Shown: positions 27,973 through 37,488 of the stretch, piece by piece
Layout: every line of letters begins with the position of its first letter
Position numbering within the stretch: position 1 is the first letter of the stretch
Assembly: GCF_016864375.1 (NCBI RefSeq)
Contig: NZ_CP069354.1
Coordinates: 1,240,001 to 1,304,000 of the forward strand
Reading direction: 5' to 3'
Length of the DNA: 64,000 nucleotides
DNA from: Microvirga sp. VF16
Lineage (GTDB): Bacteria > Pseudomonadota > Alphaproteobacteria > Rhizobiales > Beijerinckiaceae
Made by a program: the position numbers and the translations under genes
The notes under the pieces: generated by a model
Seen by the model: the letters and a program-made list of their open reading frames with translations, nothing else
The model's database searches: none
What the model was told of the DNA's origin: nothing

Positions 27973-29136
27973 ATGCTGCACGACCTCTCTCCGCTCTCTC
28001 TCGCCCAATCCCTCCTGCGCTGCCCCTCGGTGACACCAGAGGAGGGCGGGGCGCTCGCCTTCATCGAGAGCGTGCTCAAGGAGGCGGGGTTCGAGGTCCA
28101 CCGTCCGGTCTTCTCCGAACCCGGCACGCCGGACGTCGAGAACCTCTATGCCCGCTACGGCAAGGGCGAGCCCTATCTGCTTTTTGCTGGTCATACGGAT
28201 GTGGTGCCGCCGGGCGATGTGAGCCGGTGGCAATACGATCCCTTCAGCGGCGAGATCCATGGCGGCGAGCTTTATGGGCGCGGCGCGGTGGATATGAAGG
28301 GCGGCATCGCCTGCATGATGGCAGGGGCGCTCGATTTCATTCGCCATAACCCGGACTTCAAGGGTTCCATCGGTTTTCTGATCACAGGAGACGAGGAGGG
28401 GCCTGCCGTCAACGGCACGGTAAAGCTCCTCGAGTGGGCGAAGGGGCGCGGCGAGCGGTTCAGTCATTGCATCCTGGGAGAGCCGACGAACCCGAACCAG
28501 CTCGGTGACATGATCAAGATCGGGCGGCGTGGGTCGCTCACGGGCAAGATCGTTGTCGAGGGCAAGCAGGGGCACGTGGCCTATCCGCATCTCGCGGACA
28601 ATCCGATTCCAGGCATGATGCGCCTGCTCGACGGGCTCCTGAAGGAGCCGCTCGATCGGGGGACGGACCATTTCGATGCCTCGAACCTGGAGGTGACCAC
28701 GGTCGATGTGGGCAATCCTGCGGCCAACGTGATCCCGGCTGAGGCGAGGGCTACCTTCAACATCCGCTTCAACGATCTCTGGACGCCGCACAGCCTGGAG
28801 GCGGAGATCGAGCGGCGCCTGCGCGAGGCCGCCGGCAACACGGTGCGCTATGCTCTGACGGTGGAGCCGACCAACGCGGTCGCCTTCCTCACGCCGCCCA
28901 ATGCGTTCGTGGGTTTCATCGCCGACGCCATCAGGGCCGAGACCGGCTCGCAGCCGAAGCTCTCCACCACGGGCGGCACGTCGGATGCTCGCTTCATTGT
29001 GAAGTATTGCCCCGTGGTCGAATTCGGCCTCGTCGGACAGACCATGCACCAGATCGACGAGCGCGTGGCCGTTGCCGATTTGGACCGTCTGGCAGTGATT
29101 TACCGCAAGGTGCTGGACGCCTATTTCGCCGCGTGA
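27973..29136 (+). CDS. dapE: Succinyl-diaminopimelate desuccinylase
   Basis: DapE removes succinate from N-succinyl-LL-diaminopimelate in lysine/peptidoglycan synthesis. The 387-residue dizinc peptidase (M20) has [15 protein letters not shown] with ligand His and catalytic Asp, [30 protein letters not shown] with the catalytic Glu, and [12 protein letters not shown] at the C-terminus. Start is either ATG at 27973 or GTG at 27958; homologues begin close to the ATG, while the GTG has a better-placed AGG. It is followed by a 108-base gap. Confidence 0.95.
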   Translation: MLHDLSPLSLAQSLLRCPSVTPEEGGALAFIESVLKEAGFEVHRPVFSEPGTPDVENLYARYGKGEPYLLFAGHTDVVPPGDVSRWQYDPFSGEIHGGELYGRGAVDMKGGIACMMAGALDFIRHNPDFKGSIGFLITGDEEGPAVNGTVKLLEWAKGRGERFSHCILGEPTNPNQLGDMIKIGRRGSLTGKIVVEGKQGHVAYPHLADNPIPGMMRLLDGLLKEPLDRGTDHFDASNLEVTTVDVGNPAANVIPAEARATFNIRFNDLWTPHSLEAEIERRLREAAGNTVRYALTVEPTNAVAFLTPPNAFVGFIADAIRAETGSQPKLSTTGGTSDARFIVKYCPVVEFGLVGQTMHQIDERVAVADLDRLAVIYRKVLDAYFAA

Positions 29137-29244
29137 GTTCAAAAGGGGAACTTGACTATTTAGACTAAAGTCGAAGAATAGCCGGAACGTTTTGCAGGGT
29201 CCGTCCATTTCTGAGGGCAATCGTCTTCGAAAAAGAGGCCGCTC

Positions 29245-29835
29245 ATGATCGTCACGGCTGATGAGGTCAACCGCTCGTTCAGGGGAACGCTGGATCTGCT
29301 CCACAGCAGGTCTGAGGGACTGAAATCCTTCGATATGAGCGAGCGGGGCTTCTGGCGTTCCTTCATGGCGATCTGGCTGACGCTTCCGGCCTATGTGGTG
29401 TCCCTTGCCTTCGAGCGCCTCCGCCTCGGTCTGTTGCAGCCGGACCGGTCCCTTCTCGACAATGTCTGGGTCGATCTCGTCGTGGCGTTCGGCCATGTGG
29501 CGGGATTTGTCGCCTTGCCGCTCGCGATGATCTGGGTCGCGCGATGGTTTCGGTTCGAGAAGGCCTATGTGCCCTTCGTGATCGTGACGAACTGGATCTC
29601 CGTCATCGGTATGCTGGTCCTTTCGGTTCCGGCCATGCTCATGCTTCTCGGCTGGGCGCCTCCGGGGCTCGCTAGCCTGTTCAGCCTCGCCTTCGCGATC
29701 ATCATCGTGAGATTGCAATGGTTCGCCACCAAGGCGACTCTGGGGCTCGGGAGTCTGCCGGCGCTGGGCATCGTCGTCCTCGGCATCGTGCTCAATTCAT
29801 TCGTCGGAATGGCAATGCGGAGCCTTCTAGGCTAG
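29245..29835 (+). CDS. Membrane protein of unknown function
   Basis: I do not recognise a named family. The 196-residue protein has a short cytoplasmic N-terminus with a conserved-looking [19 protein letters not shown] segment and about five hydrophobic helices (roughly residues 42-58, 80-100, 108-130, 135-155, 168-190). The last nine bases overlap the 3' end of truA, the two genes sharing a CTAG at their stop codons. A loose resemblance to Yip1-like membrane proteins is possible but unproven. Confidence 0.75.
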   Translation: MIVTADEVNRSFRGTLDLLHSRSEGLKSFDMSERGFWRSFMAIWLTLPAYVVSLAFERLRLGLLQPDRSLLDNVWVDLVVAFGHVAGFVALPLAMIWVARWFRFEKAYVPFVIVTNWISVIGMLVLSVPAMLMLLGWAPPGLASLFSLAFAIIIVRLQWFATKATLGLGSLPALGIVVLGIVLNSFVGMAMRSLLG

Positions 29836-30576
29836 GTCCGGGTAATCGACCCCAATCAGGTAGAGACCCGTCGGCGGTGCCATGGGCCCGCAGCGCTTGC
29901 GGTCGCGCGCGTCGAGGACTGCGCGTACGTCCTCCACCGACCAGCGCCCCGCACCGGCGCGCTCCAGGGTTCCCGTCATCGAGCGCACTTGATGATGCAG
30001 GAAGGAGCGGGCGGAGGCATAGATGCGGATTTCGTCACCGATCCGCTCCACATCGAGCCGGTCGAGGGTGCGAATCGGGCTATTGGCCTGACATTCCGCC
30101 GCCCGGAACGTCGTGAAATCGTGCCGCCCGATCAGCAGTTGTGCGGCTTCGTGCATGACGTCGGCATCGAGCGCCCAGGCCACGTGCCAGACGCGGCTCG
30201 CATCGAGCGTCGGCGGCGCACGGCGGTTGAGGATGCGATAGACGTAGTGGCGCTTGATGGCGGAGATGCGGGCATTGAACGTCTCGGGCACGACCTGCGC
30301 CGAGAGGATCGCGACGGGAGCAGGCTTCAGATGAGCGTTGGTGGCATCACGCACCGTGTCCGGCCGCCATTCCTTCTCCAGATCGACGTGTACGACCTGA
30401 TGGGTGGCGTGGACTCCGGAATCGGTGCGCCCGGCGCAGTGAATGCGCACGGCTGAACCTGTGAACCGTGCGATGGCATCCTCCACCGCCTGCTGGACGG
30501 AGAGGCCGTTAGTCTGATGCTGCCAACCGGTGAAGGGCGTGCCGTCATATTCGACGACAAGCTTGTAGCGAGGCAT
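29827..30576 (-). CDS. truA: tRNA pseudouridine(38-40) synthase
   Basis: TruA modifies uridines 38-40 in the anticodon arm. The 249-residue protein has [12 protein letters not shown], the catalytic aspartate in [18 protein letters not shown] near residue 55, and [18 protein letters not shown] at 30576 is taken because it lies one base after the stop of the acetyltransferase gene and matches the usual [11 protein letters not shown] opening. It is last in the def-fmt-GNAT-truA operon. Confidence 0.97.
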   Translation of the reverse strand: MPRYKLVVEYDGTPFTGWQHQTNGLSVQQAVEDAIARFTGSAVRIHCAGRTDSGVHATHQVVHVDLEKEWRPDTVRDATNAHLKPAPVAILSAQVVPETFNARISAIKRHYVYRILNRRAPPTLDASRVWHVAWALDADVMHEAAQLLIGRHDFTTFRAAECQANSPIRTLDRLDVERIGDEIRIYASARSFLHHQVRSMTGTLERAGAGRWSVEDVRAVLDARDRKRCGPMAPPTGLYLIGVDYPDLA

Positions 30577-30577
30577 G

Positions 30578-31072
30578 TTATTCCAGTTCTGCGAATGCCT
30601 GGGCGTAGGATACCGGACCATGGGCGCCTTTGCCCCTGTCCGAAAGCGCGAGACCCTGAAGATAAGGCCCGTCATAAGGGGTTTTCAGCTTCTCCGCCAA
30701 TTTCGGATCGAAGCCGAAGCGGCCGTAATAATGCGGCTCTCCCAGCACTAGGACCAGATCGTAGTCTTTTTCCGTCAGCCGCTTCAGCCCGTCCTGGACG
30801 AGGGCCGCGCCGATACCTTGCTTTTGGAACGAGGGTGTAACGGCCAAGGGGGCGAGGACTGCCGCCTTGATAGACGGAGTCCCAAGCAGGATCAGACGGG
30901 AATAGGCAATGTGGCCGGCTGGCTTGTCGTCATAAGCGATGAGGGAGAGGATGAGATCGCCATCATCGTGCATGTCCCGCACGAGATCCGCTTCTGCCAA
31001 TTGTCCGAAGGCTGCGGAATAAATGGCGCAGAGTGCCGTCCAATCGGTGGTTTCCTCAAGACGGATCCTCAT
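30578..31072 (-). CDS. GNAT family N-acetyltransferase
   Basis: The 164-residue acetyltransferase has [21 protein letters not shown] with the Q-x-x-G-I-G acetyl-CoA loop near residue 80 and [13 protein letters not shown], typical of the YhbS-like subgroup. ATG at 31072 has GAGG six bases upstream; an ATG four codons earlier overlaps the fmt stop by four bases and is an alternative. It sits between fmt and truA. Substrate unknown. Confidence 0.9.
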   Translation of the reverse strand: MRIRLEETTDWTALCAIYSAAFGQLAEADLVRDMHDDGDLILSLIAYDDKPAGHIAYSRLILLGTPSIKAAVLAPLAVTPSFQKQGIGAALVQDGLKRLTEKDYDLVLVLGEPHYYGRFGFDPKLAEKLKTPYDGPYLQGLALSDRGKGAHGPVSYAQAFAELE

Positions 31073-31080
31073 GCCGGACC

Positions 31081-32013
31081 TCATGCAAATTTGGCGCCCG
31101 ATCCAAGCCTCACGCCACGCAAGAACTCCTCGAAAACCACGGGTCCCTTGCCGGCACGCTGCACCTGGATCAGACGGATCGCCCCTTCGCCACAGGATAT
31201 CGTACCATCATTGTCGACGAGAGTCGCGGGCGAAGCTGAGCCTTGCCCCAGGGTCGCGCGCAAAACCTTCACCCGCTCCTGGCCCTTGCCGAAATCGGCG
31301 GTGAAATAGGCGCCGGGGAAGGGCGAGAGCCCGCGGATATGATCATGAACCGCCTGAGCCGGCTGCGACCAGTCGATCAGCGCTTCCTCGTTCTTGATCT
31401 TGTGGGCGTAGGTCACGCCGTCCTCCGGCTGGGGCGTGAAGCCCAGGCCCCCACGCGAGAGAGCGGCGAGTGCCCGCACCATGAGGTCGGCGCCGAGAAC
31501 CATGAGCCTGTCATGCAACTCGCCTGCATTCATGTCCGGCGTGATCGCCACGCGCTCGACCATGGCGACGGGGCCTGTATCGAGGCCTTCTTCCATCTTC
31601 ATGACGGCGACGCCCGTTTCCTTGTCGCCAGCCATGACCGCCCGCTGGATCGGGGCCGCGCCGCGCCAGCGGGGGAGGAGGGAGGCGTGAAGGTTGAGGC
31701 AGCCCAGTTCCGGCGCCTCAAGGATCGTCTTCGGCAGCAGCATGCCATAGGCGACGACGACTGCTACGTCGGCATTGTGGCTGCGGAAAATCTCGGCTGC
31801 TTCCTCCGTGCGCAGGGTCTTCGGCGTCAGCACGGGAATCCCGAACCGGTCGGCCATCTTGTGGACGGGGGAGGGCTTCAACTCCATGCCGCGGCCGGCC
31901 GCGGCGGGCGGGCGGGTATAAACGGCGATGACGTCGTGACCCTGGCCGACGATCTCGGAGAGAGTGGGCACCGCGAAATCGGGCGTGCCCATGAAGACGA
32001 CGCGCAGGCTCAT
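31081..32013 (-). CDS. fmt: Methionyl-tRNA formyltransferase
   Basis: Fmt formylates initiator Met-tRNA from 10-formyl-THF. The 310-residue protein has [14 protein letters not shown], the catalytic [20 protein letters not shown] with Asn/His, the [17 protein letters not shown] loop, and the C-terminal OB-like domain from about residue 205. It overlaps def by four bases (ATGA), the standard def-fmt pair. Confidence 0.98.
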   Translation of the reverse strand: MSLRVVFMGTPDFAVPTLSEIVGQGHDVIAVYTRPPAAAGRGMELKPSPVHKMADRFGIPVLTPKTLRTEEAAEIFRSHNADVAVVVAYGMLLPKTILEAPELGCLNLHASLLPRWRGAAPIQRAVMAGDKETGVAVMKMEEGLDTGPVAMVERVAITPDMNAGELHDRLMVLGADLMVRALAALSRGGLGFTPQPEDGVTYAHKIKNEEALIDWSQPAQAVHDHIRGLSPFPGAYFTADFGKGQERVKVLRATLGQGSASPATLVDNDGTISCGEGAIRLIQVQRAGKGPVVFEEFLRGVRLGSGAKFA

Positions 32014-32528
32014 GCTCCCGCCTCGCGCCGTGCCACCTTCTTGAACTTGGTCATCACCCGGTCGCGCTTGAGCTTCGACAGATAGTCGATGAAGAGCACG
32101 CCATTCAGGTGATCGATCTCATGCTGCACGCAGGTGGCCAGGAGCCCGTCCGCGTCCTGCTCGATCGTCTCGCCCTGCAGGTTCATGTAGCGGAAACGCA
32201 CCCGGTCCGGTCGCTCGACCTCTTCGTAATATTCGGGAATCGACAGGCAGCCTTCCTCGTAAGTGCGCTTCTCCTCCGAGGCCCAAGTGATTTCCGGGTT
32301 GATGAGCACCAGCGGCTGGCGCTCGTCCTCTGACTTCGACACGTCCATGGTCACCATTCGGACCGGCACGCCGATCTGGATGGCGGCGAGGCCGACGCCG
32401 GGGGCGTCGTACATGGTTTCCAGCATGTCGTCGGCCAGCCGGCGGATCTCGCTCGTGATTTCCTTAACAGGTTCGGAAACCAGTCGGAGCTTGGAATCGG
32501 GAATGATGACGAGGGGTCTGATGCTCAT
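32010..32528 (-). CDS. def: Peptide deformylase
   Basis: Def removes the formyl group from nascent proteins. The 172-residue metalloenzyme has the three motifs [18 protein letters not shown] and QHEIDHLNG, giving Cys, His, His metal ligands and the catalytic Glu. It heads the minus-strand def-fmt-GNAT-truA operon, and is divergent from rmuC with 87 bases between. Confidence 0.98.
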   Translation of the reverse strand: MSIRPLVIIPDSKLRLVSEPVKEITSEIRRLADDMLETMYDAPGVGLAAIQIGVPVRMVTMDVSKSEDERQPLVLINPEITWASEEKRTYEEGCLSIPEYYEEVERPDRVRFRYMNLQGETIEQDADGLLATCVQHEIDHLNGVLFIDYLSKLKRDRVMTKFKKVARREAGA

Positions 32529-32615
32529 GATCGCGGGAGATAAGCGCTTAGCTGAGGATGGTCAAATCGTTCGTCTTATGTTCGGATGCATCCGTCAACC
32601 GGAACTATAAGCTCC

Positions 32616-33803
32616 ATGAACGACGTTGTCCTGATCCTCGGCAAGACATCCCTGACCTGGGGTCAGATCGTCATGGGGATGGCGGGGTTGAGTCTCCTTC
32701 TCCTCTTGCTCGTGACGGCGCTTCTCCTGCGGACCCGCCGGGAGAGGGCGTTGGAGGCAGCCATCGCGGCCGAGCGGGCGCGGGAGATGGACGACAAGGT
32801 GGCGGAACTCACCCGGGCGCAGTCGGAGATGACGGGGCGGATGCGGACCATGGCCGAGGTTTTCGGCACTCGCCAGAGCGATTTCGTCCGCATGATCTCG
32901 GAGCGGATCGACGGGCTGCAGCACCGGGTCGGGCAGGGACTGGAGACCTCCACGCGCCACCAGACGGAGAACCTGTCCAAGCTGAACGAGCGCCTCGCCG
33001 TGATCGATGCGGCGCAGCAGAACCTGACAAACCTCACGGGCGAGATCGTGGGACTCAAGGACATCCTCTCCAACAAGCAGACCCGGGGCGCTTATGGGCA
33101 AGGACGGATGGAGGCGATCGTCCGCGATGGGCTGCCGGCCAACGCCTTCGAGTTCCAGGCGACCCTGTCGAACCGCACGCGGCCCGATTGCCTCGTGCGC
33201 CTGCCGGGCGACGAACGCGGCCTCGTGATCGATGCCAAGTTCCCGCTGGAAGGCTTCACCCTCTTCCGGGGGGCCAAGGGCGACGAGGCCCGCGGCCGAG
33301 CGGCTGCCAAGGTCCGCAACGACATGCTCGTGCATGTGAAGGACATCGCGGAAAAGTACCTGATCCCAGGCGAGACCCAGGACATCGCGATGCTGTTCGT
33401 GCCTGCGGAGTCGATCTATGCGGACCTTGCCGAGCATTTCGACGATGTGGTGCAGAAGGCGCATCGCGCCCGTATCGTCATCGTCTCGCCTTCGCTGCTG
33501 ACACTCGCCATCCAGGTCATGCAGGCGCTGGTCCGCGACGCCCGCATCCGCGAGGAGGCGAGGGTGATCCAGGTCGAGGTCCAGAAGCTTTTGGAAGATG
33601 TCGAGCGTCTCGATGCCCGGGTGTCGAAACTCGATACCCATTTCCGGCAGGCGCAGGACGATGTCTCCCAGATCCGGGTCTCGACAGACAAGATCGTCAA
33701 GCGCGGACAAAAGATCGAAACCCTCGAATTCGACGAGGGCGATGCCGAGGCCCGGGCCGAGTGGCTGCGTCTTCAGGGCCGGAATCTCCGGGCCGTGGAA
33801 TAG
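32616..33803 (+). CDS. rmuC: DNA recombination protein RmuC
   Basis: RmuC is a predicted membrane-tethered nuclease-like protein that limits inversions at short repeats. The 395-residue protein has an N-terminal membrane helix (about residues 15-35), a long coiled coil to about residue 140, then the PD-(D/E)XK-like core with GAYGQGRMEAIVRDGLP, RPDCLVRLPGDERGLVIDAKFPLE and IAMLFVPAESIYADLAEHF. ATG at 32616 gives a short periplasmic tail before the helix. It stands alone on the plus strand. Confidence 0.95.
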   Translation: MNDVVLILGKTSLTWGQIVMGMAGLSLLLLLLVTALLLRTRRERALEAAIAAERAREMDDKVAELTRAQSEMTGRMRTMAEVFGTRQSDFVRMISERIDGLQHRVGQGLETSTRHQTENLSKLNERLAVIDAAQQNLTNLTGEIVGLKDILSNKQTRGAYGQGRMEAIVRDGLPANAFEFQATLSNRTRPDCLVRLPGDERGLVIDAKFPLEGFTLFRGAKGDEARGRAAAKVRNDMLVHVKDIAEKYLIPGETQDIAMLFVPAESIYADLAEHFDDVVQKAHRARIVIVSPSLLTLAIQVMQALVRDARIREEARVIQVEVQKLLEDVERLDARVSKLDTHFRQAQDDVSQIRVSTDKIVKRGQKIETLEFDEGDAEARAEWLRLQGRNLRAVE

Positions 33804-33807
33804 GTCG

Positions 33808-33832
33808 GGAACTGCCTTTCGTCCGCGACGTT
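33808..33832 (+). promoter_or_regulatory. EcfG-type general stress promoter
   Basis: GGAAC at 33808, 17 bases, GTT at 33830 matches the alphaproteobacterial EcfG promoter. It lies 80 bases before the first DUF892 gene. Confidence 0.7.
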
Positions 33833-33911
33833 CTTCCCACGCTACAAGGGCGCCATGCGGCTGATGGCGTTCGCATATCGGTACAGCCCAGAACTCGGGA
33901 AGGATTGCGCT

Positions 33912-34415
33912 ATGGGCCTTTTGTCAAAGGATATCAAATCGTTGGATGATCTCTTCATCCACACCCTGCAGGACATTTACTACGCAGAGCAGCAGATCAC
34001 GAAGGCGCTGCCGGAAATGATCGAGAAAGCGAGCGACCCGCAGCTCAAGCAGGCGTTCCAGACCCATCTTGGCGAAACCCAGCAACAGATCCAAATGGTC
34101 GAGCAGGTATTCCGCATGCATGGCCACGATCCGAAGGGCACGACCTGTCCGGCCATCGACGGCATCATCGACGAAGCTCAAGATATCGCCGGCGATATCG
34201 ATGATCCGCAGGTTCTCGATGCAGCGCTTCTCGCCGCTGCACAGGCCGTGGAACACTACGAGATCACCCGCTACGGGACGCTCACGGCCTGGGCCAAGCA
34301 GCTCGGCCGCGAGGATTGCGCCGGCGTCCTGCATCAGATCCTGGATCAGGAAAAGGCCACGGATCAGAAGCTCAACCGGATCGCCGAGAGCAAGATCAAC
34401 ACGAAGGCTGCTTAG
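33912..34415 (+). CDS. Ferritin-like DUF892 protein (YciE/YciF family), copy 1
   Basis: The 167-residue protein of the YciF-type ferritin-like family is a four-helix bundle with LFIHTLQDIYYAEQQITKALP and AAAQAVEHYEITRYGTLTAWA, where Glu/His residues are placed as carboxylate-bridged metal ligands. In other bacteria the family is induced by osmotic or oxidative stress. ATG at 33912 is preferred; the upstream frame has no ribosome site. An EcfG-type promoter lies upstream and a perfect 20-bp terminator stem follows. A second copy is at 46945, about 55 percent alike by eye. Confidence 0.92.
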   Translation: MGLLSKDIKSLDDLFIHTLQDIYYAEQQITKALPEMIEKASDPQLKQAFQTHLGETQQQIQMVEQVFRMHGHDPKGTTCPAIDGIIDEAQDIAGDIDDPQVLDAALLAAAQAVEHYEITRYGTLTAWAKQLGREDCAGVLHQILDQEKATDQKLNRIAESKINTKAA

Positions 34416-34429
34416 GCTCTTCGTTCATT

Positions 34430-34473
34430 GGAAAACAAAAATGGCCTCCGAATGGAGGCCATTTTTGTTTTCC
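34430..34473. terminator. Bidirectional terminator with perfect 20-bp stem
   Basis: GGAAAACAAAAATGGCCTCC, loop GAAT, and its exact complement. The A- and T-rich outer stem gives T-tracts on both strands, closing the DUF892 gene (plus) and possibly the HAD gene (minus). Confidence 0.88.
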
Positions 34474-34494
34474 ATGTCGGGTTAGCCCACAGCT

Positions 34495-34582
34495 GTCATG
34501 GCCGGGCTTGTCCCGGCCATCTCGATGTGAAGAGCGCAGGGCTTCAAGCTATCGGGGTCGCCGGCACAAGGCTGGTGATGAC
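34495..34582. repeat. Family B repeat unit
   Basis: gtcatggccgggcttgtcc to ggctggtgatgacggg, an imperfect inverted repeat, between the terminator and the 3' end of the HAD gene. Confidence 0.75.
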
Positions 34583-34605
34583 GGGAAGTGGAGCCATTTC
34601 CAACT

Positions 34606-35337
34606 CTACTTCACCGGCAACGCGTAGGCGCGCAAAAAATCCGCCAGATCGTTGGTGATGTAGTCGATATCCGGCGTCTGGACCGCCTCCTGCTCGAAAC
34701 TCTCCCGGAACGGATCGAAGGTCTTAGGCACGATGAGGGTGGTCGTCATGCCGAGTTCGTGCGGTACGGTCAGGTTCTTGGCAATATCCTCGAACATGGC
34801 CGCGCGGGCAGGCTCCACGCCATGCTTCTCAAGGAAGATCTCGTAGGCGCGCCGATCGGGCTTGGGCACGAAGTTCGAGGCCGCGATGTCGAACACATCC
34901 TCGAAATGGTCGAGAATGCCGATCTTCTTTGCCACGTTCTCCGCATGCTTGCGGGAACCGTTGGTGAGGATGAGCTTGCGGCCGGGCAGCTTCTCGATGG
35001 CTTCTCCCAGGCTGTGGTTCAGCTCGATATCCGTGTGGTCGATATCGTGGGCGAAATCGAGGAAGTCGTGCGGATCGATATCGTGCTCCTCAATGAGCGC
35101 CTTAAGGGTCGTGCCATATTTGTGATAGAAATACTTCTGCAGCGCCTGGGCGGACAGGCCATCGAGCCCGAAAAGTTCCGTGATGTAGAGCGTGATGCGC
35201 TCGTCGATCTGAGGCCAGACCCGCGAGGTGTGCGGGTAGAGCGTATTGTCCAGGTCGAAGACCCACGTCTCCACATGCGAGAATTGTCGGGAGTCGGACG
35301 ACGACAGGTGGCTTTCAGCAGACGGTTTAGCGTTCAT
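34606..35337 (-). CDS. HAD hydrolase, pyrimidine 5'-nucleotidase type
   Basis: The 243-residue HAD phosphatase has motif I VFDLDNTLYP (nucleophile Asp), motif II LTNGSRKHAE, the lysine in NFVPKPDRRAYE and motif IV AAMFEDIAKNL. The FDLDNTLYPH form is that of the SSM1/PHM8 pyrimidine 5'-nucleotidase group, which dephosphorylates UMP or CMP. ATG at 35337 is chosen; upstream frame overlaps other sequence without homology. It is next to argB and engB on the same strand, a conserved Rhizobiales order. Confidence 0.93.
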   Translation of the reverse strand: MNAKPSAESHLSSSDSRQFSHVETWVFDLDNTLYPHTSRVWPQIDERITLYITELFGLDGLSAQALQKYFYHKYGTTLKALIEEHDIDPHDFLDFAHDIDHTDIELNHSLGEAIEKLPGRKLILTNGSRKHAENVAKKIGILDHFEDVFDIAASNFVPKPDRRAYEIFLEKHGVEPARAAMFEDIAKNLTVPHELGMTTTLIVPKTFDPFRESFEQEAVQTPDIDYITNDLADFLRAYALPVK

Positions 35338-35420
35338 GGATCCCAAAGACGGCAATGGGGCCGTGCGGCCCCACTGACAAAAATATAGGCGCTTTCGGAC
35401 GCTTCGTGAAGGGTAAAGCC

Positions 35421-36326
35421 TTACCCCCTCCGGATCAGGGTGCCTGCACCATGGTCGGTAAACAGCTCCAGCAGCACTGCATGCGGCACCTTGCCGTCGA
35501 GAATGACGACCGCTTCCACACCCTTCTCCAGGGCATAGATGCAGGTTTCGATCTTCGGGATCATGCCGTCCGTGATGGTGCCGTCGGCGATCAGGCGGCG
35601 GCAATCCTCGATGGTCATTTCCGGAATGAGGTTCTTGTTCTTGTCGAGAACGCCCGGGACGTCCGTCAGCAGCAGGAGGCGCTTGGCCGTCATGGCGCCT
35701 GCAATGGCGCCGGCGAAGGTGTCGGCGTTGACGTTGTAGGTCTGGCCATCTTGGCCGGTCGCGACCGGGGCAAGGACCGGGATCAGCTCGGCTTGGAGAA
35801 CCTGATCGAGAACCGCCCGGTTCACGTTCTCCGGCTCGCCGACGAAGCCGAGATCCACCACCTTCTCGATGTTGGAATCGGGATCGACCGTGGTGCGGGT
35901 CACCTTCCGGGCGGTGACCATGTTGCCGTCCTTGCCGGACAGGCCGACCGCCTTGCCGCCCTCAGCCCCGATCCAGCCGACGATCTGCTTGTTGATGGAG
36001 CCTGCAAGCACCATCTCGACGACCTCAACCGTGGCCGCATCCGTGACGCGAAGCCCGCCCTTGAACTCGGACTTGATCCCGAGCTTTTCCAGCATCTTGC
36101 CGATCTGCGGCCCGCCGCCATGGACGACGATAGGCTTGATGCCCGATTGTTCGAGCAGAACCACGTCCTCGGCAAAATCCTCGGCCGCCGCCCGGTCACC
36201 CATGGCATGGCCGCCATACTTGATCACCACGACCTGCTGGTCATAGCGCTGCATGTGCGGCAGGGCCTGGACAAGCACCTCGGCCTGCACATGAACGTCG
36301 GGAAGGGGCGTGGACGGATCGGACAT
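35421..36326 (-). CDS. argB: Acetylglutamate kinase
   Basis: ArgB phosphorylates N-acetylglutamate, the committed step of arginine synthesis. The 301-residue protein has [25 protein letters not shown] and [22 protein letters not shown] at 36326 has GGAG six bases upstream; an earlier ATG at 36347 lacks one. It lies 84 bases before the nucleotidase gene and downstream of the DUF423 gene. Confidence 0.97.
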   Translation of the reverse strand: MSDPSTPLPDVHVQAEVLVQALPHMQRYDQQVVVIKYGGHAMGDRAAAEDFAEDVVLLEQSGIKPIVVHGGGPQIGKMLEKLGIKSEFKGGLRVTDAATVEVVEMVLAGSINKQIVGWIGAEGGKAVGLSGKDGNMVTARKVTRTTVDPDSNIEKVVDLGFVGEPENVNRAVLDQVLQAELIPVLAPVATGQDGQTYNVNADTFAGAIAGAMTAKRLLLLTDVPGVLDKNKNLIPEMTIEDCRRLIADGTITDGMIPKIETCIYALEKGVEAVVILDGKVPHAVLLELFTDHGAGTLIRRG

Positions 36327-36402
36327 GGACGGCTCCGGCGCGGTCATCAGGATCAAACGGCCTGCCTTCTAGCTGAAGGAGGGACGGCTGGAAACAGAGA
36401 GT

Positions 36403-36771
36403 TCAGGCTCGCAGGCGAAGAAGGGCCGAGATTCCCACCAGTAACCAGCCCAGCATCAGGAGAAAGCCCCCCGTCGGCGCAGCCCTCGGAAACAGCGCAA
36501 CACCTGAAAAGGCCCGACGGGACAGGTCGCCGCAAAACAAGATAAGGCCGAGGATCAGCACGTAGCCGGCGATCTGGGCCAGCATGGGGTTCACGGCGCC
36601 GGCTGCCATCAGCGCCACGAGGGCGAGCAGGGCCGGAGCGTGGAAGAGCAGGAATTGTGCTGCCGTCGTGAGATTGCCGCCCGTGATATGGGCGGCTGCG
36701 GCCGAGAGGCCGACACCGAGGAGGCCGGAGAGCGAGGCCAGAACGATCAGGATCCGGGCGGCGAGGTTCAT
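36403..36771 (-). CDS. DUF423 membrane protein
   Basis: The 122-residue protein has four hydrophobic helices and the DUF423 signs [25 protein letters not shown] and [13 protein letters not shown]. Its function is unknown. It overlaps engB by four bases (ATGA), so the two are translated together. Confidence 0.9.
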   Translation of the reverse strand: MNLAARILIVLASLSGLLGVGLSAAAAHITGGNLTTAAQFLLFHAPALLALVALMAAGAVNPMLAQIAGYVLILGLILFCGDLSRRAFSGVALFPRAAPTGGFLLMLGWLLVGISALLRLRA

Positions 36772-37424
36772 CCCGCGCCTCGTTCGCTCAGGAGCCGGGC
36801 GATTTCGGCGCGCAGCTCCGGGATGCCGAGGCCCGAGCGGCTGGAGGTGAAGAGGATCTCGGGGTAGGCGGCGGCGCGCTTCTCGATCTTCTGCAGGGTC
36901 TCGGCGATGCGTTTGTCGAGCTCGCCTTTCTTCAACTCGTCTGCCTTGGTCAGGACGATCTGGTAGGAGACGGCGGCCGTGCCGAGGGTTTCCAGCACCG
37001 CCTCATCCACCGGCTTGATGCCATGGCGGGCATCGATCAGCACGTAGACACGGGCGAGGCTTGCCCTTCCGCGCAGGTAATCGTGGATCAGCTGCGTCCA
37101 GGCCTGCACCTTTTGCTTCTCGACGGCGGCAAAGCCGTAGCCGGGCATGTCGACCAGGTGAAAGCGGTCGTTGATATTGAAGAAGTTGAGCTGCTGTGTC
37201 CGCCCCGGCGTGTGCGACGTGCGGGCGAGCGTGTTGCGCCCGGTCAGCGCATTTACGAGGCTCGACTTGCCCACGTTGGAGCGGCCGGCGAAGGCGATCT
37301 CCACCTTGCTCATGGGTGGCAGGTTCTTCAGGGAATTCGCGGCCCAGATGAAATCCGCCTCGCCGGCAAAGAGCTTGCGGCCGATCTCGAGAAAGGGGTC
37401 GGTGTCGGGTTCCATATCGGTCAT
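36768..37424 (-). CDS. engB: Ribosome biogenesis GTP-binding protein EngB/YsxC
   Basis: EngB (YihA) is an essential GTPase in large ribosomal subunit assembly. The 218-residue protein has the P-loop [12 protein letters not shown], switch region [21 protein letters not shown] and TKADE. ATG at 37424 has AAGGA five bases upstream, so the 12 codons before it are left out. It precedes DUF423 and argB on the same strand. Confidence 0.96.
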   Translation of the reverse strand: MTDMEPDTDPFLEIGRKLFAGEADFIWAANSLKNLPPMSKVEIAFAGRSNVGKSSLVNALTGRNTLARTSHTPGRTQQLNFFNINDRFHLVDMPGYGFAAVEKQKVQAWTQLIHDYLRGRASLARVYVLIDARHGIKPVDEAVLETLGTAAVSYQIVLTKADELKKGELDKRIAETLQKIEKRAAAYPEILFTSSRSGLGIPELRAEIARLLSERGAG

Positions 37425-37488
37425 GGAGGTCCTTATCGGCGCTTGGTGCCTGGAGTTCAAGGCACCTCGCTCAAGCTTTTCCCGTCGC

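Noticed and set aside
27946..29718. 590-codon open frame antisense to dapE and the membrane-protein gene
   Set aside because: Low-complexity Arg/His-rich translation, no recognisable domain, while the plus strand carries DapE motifs.
32558..33949. 463-codon frame overlapping rmuC in another phase
   Set aside because: Pro/Arg/Gly-rich translation typical of a wrong frame; RmuC motifs lie in the other phase.
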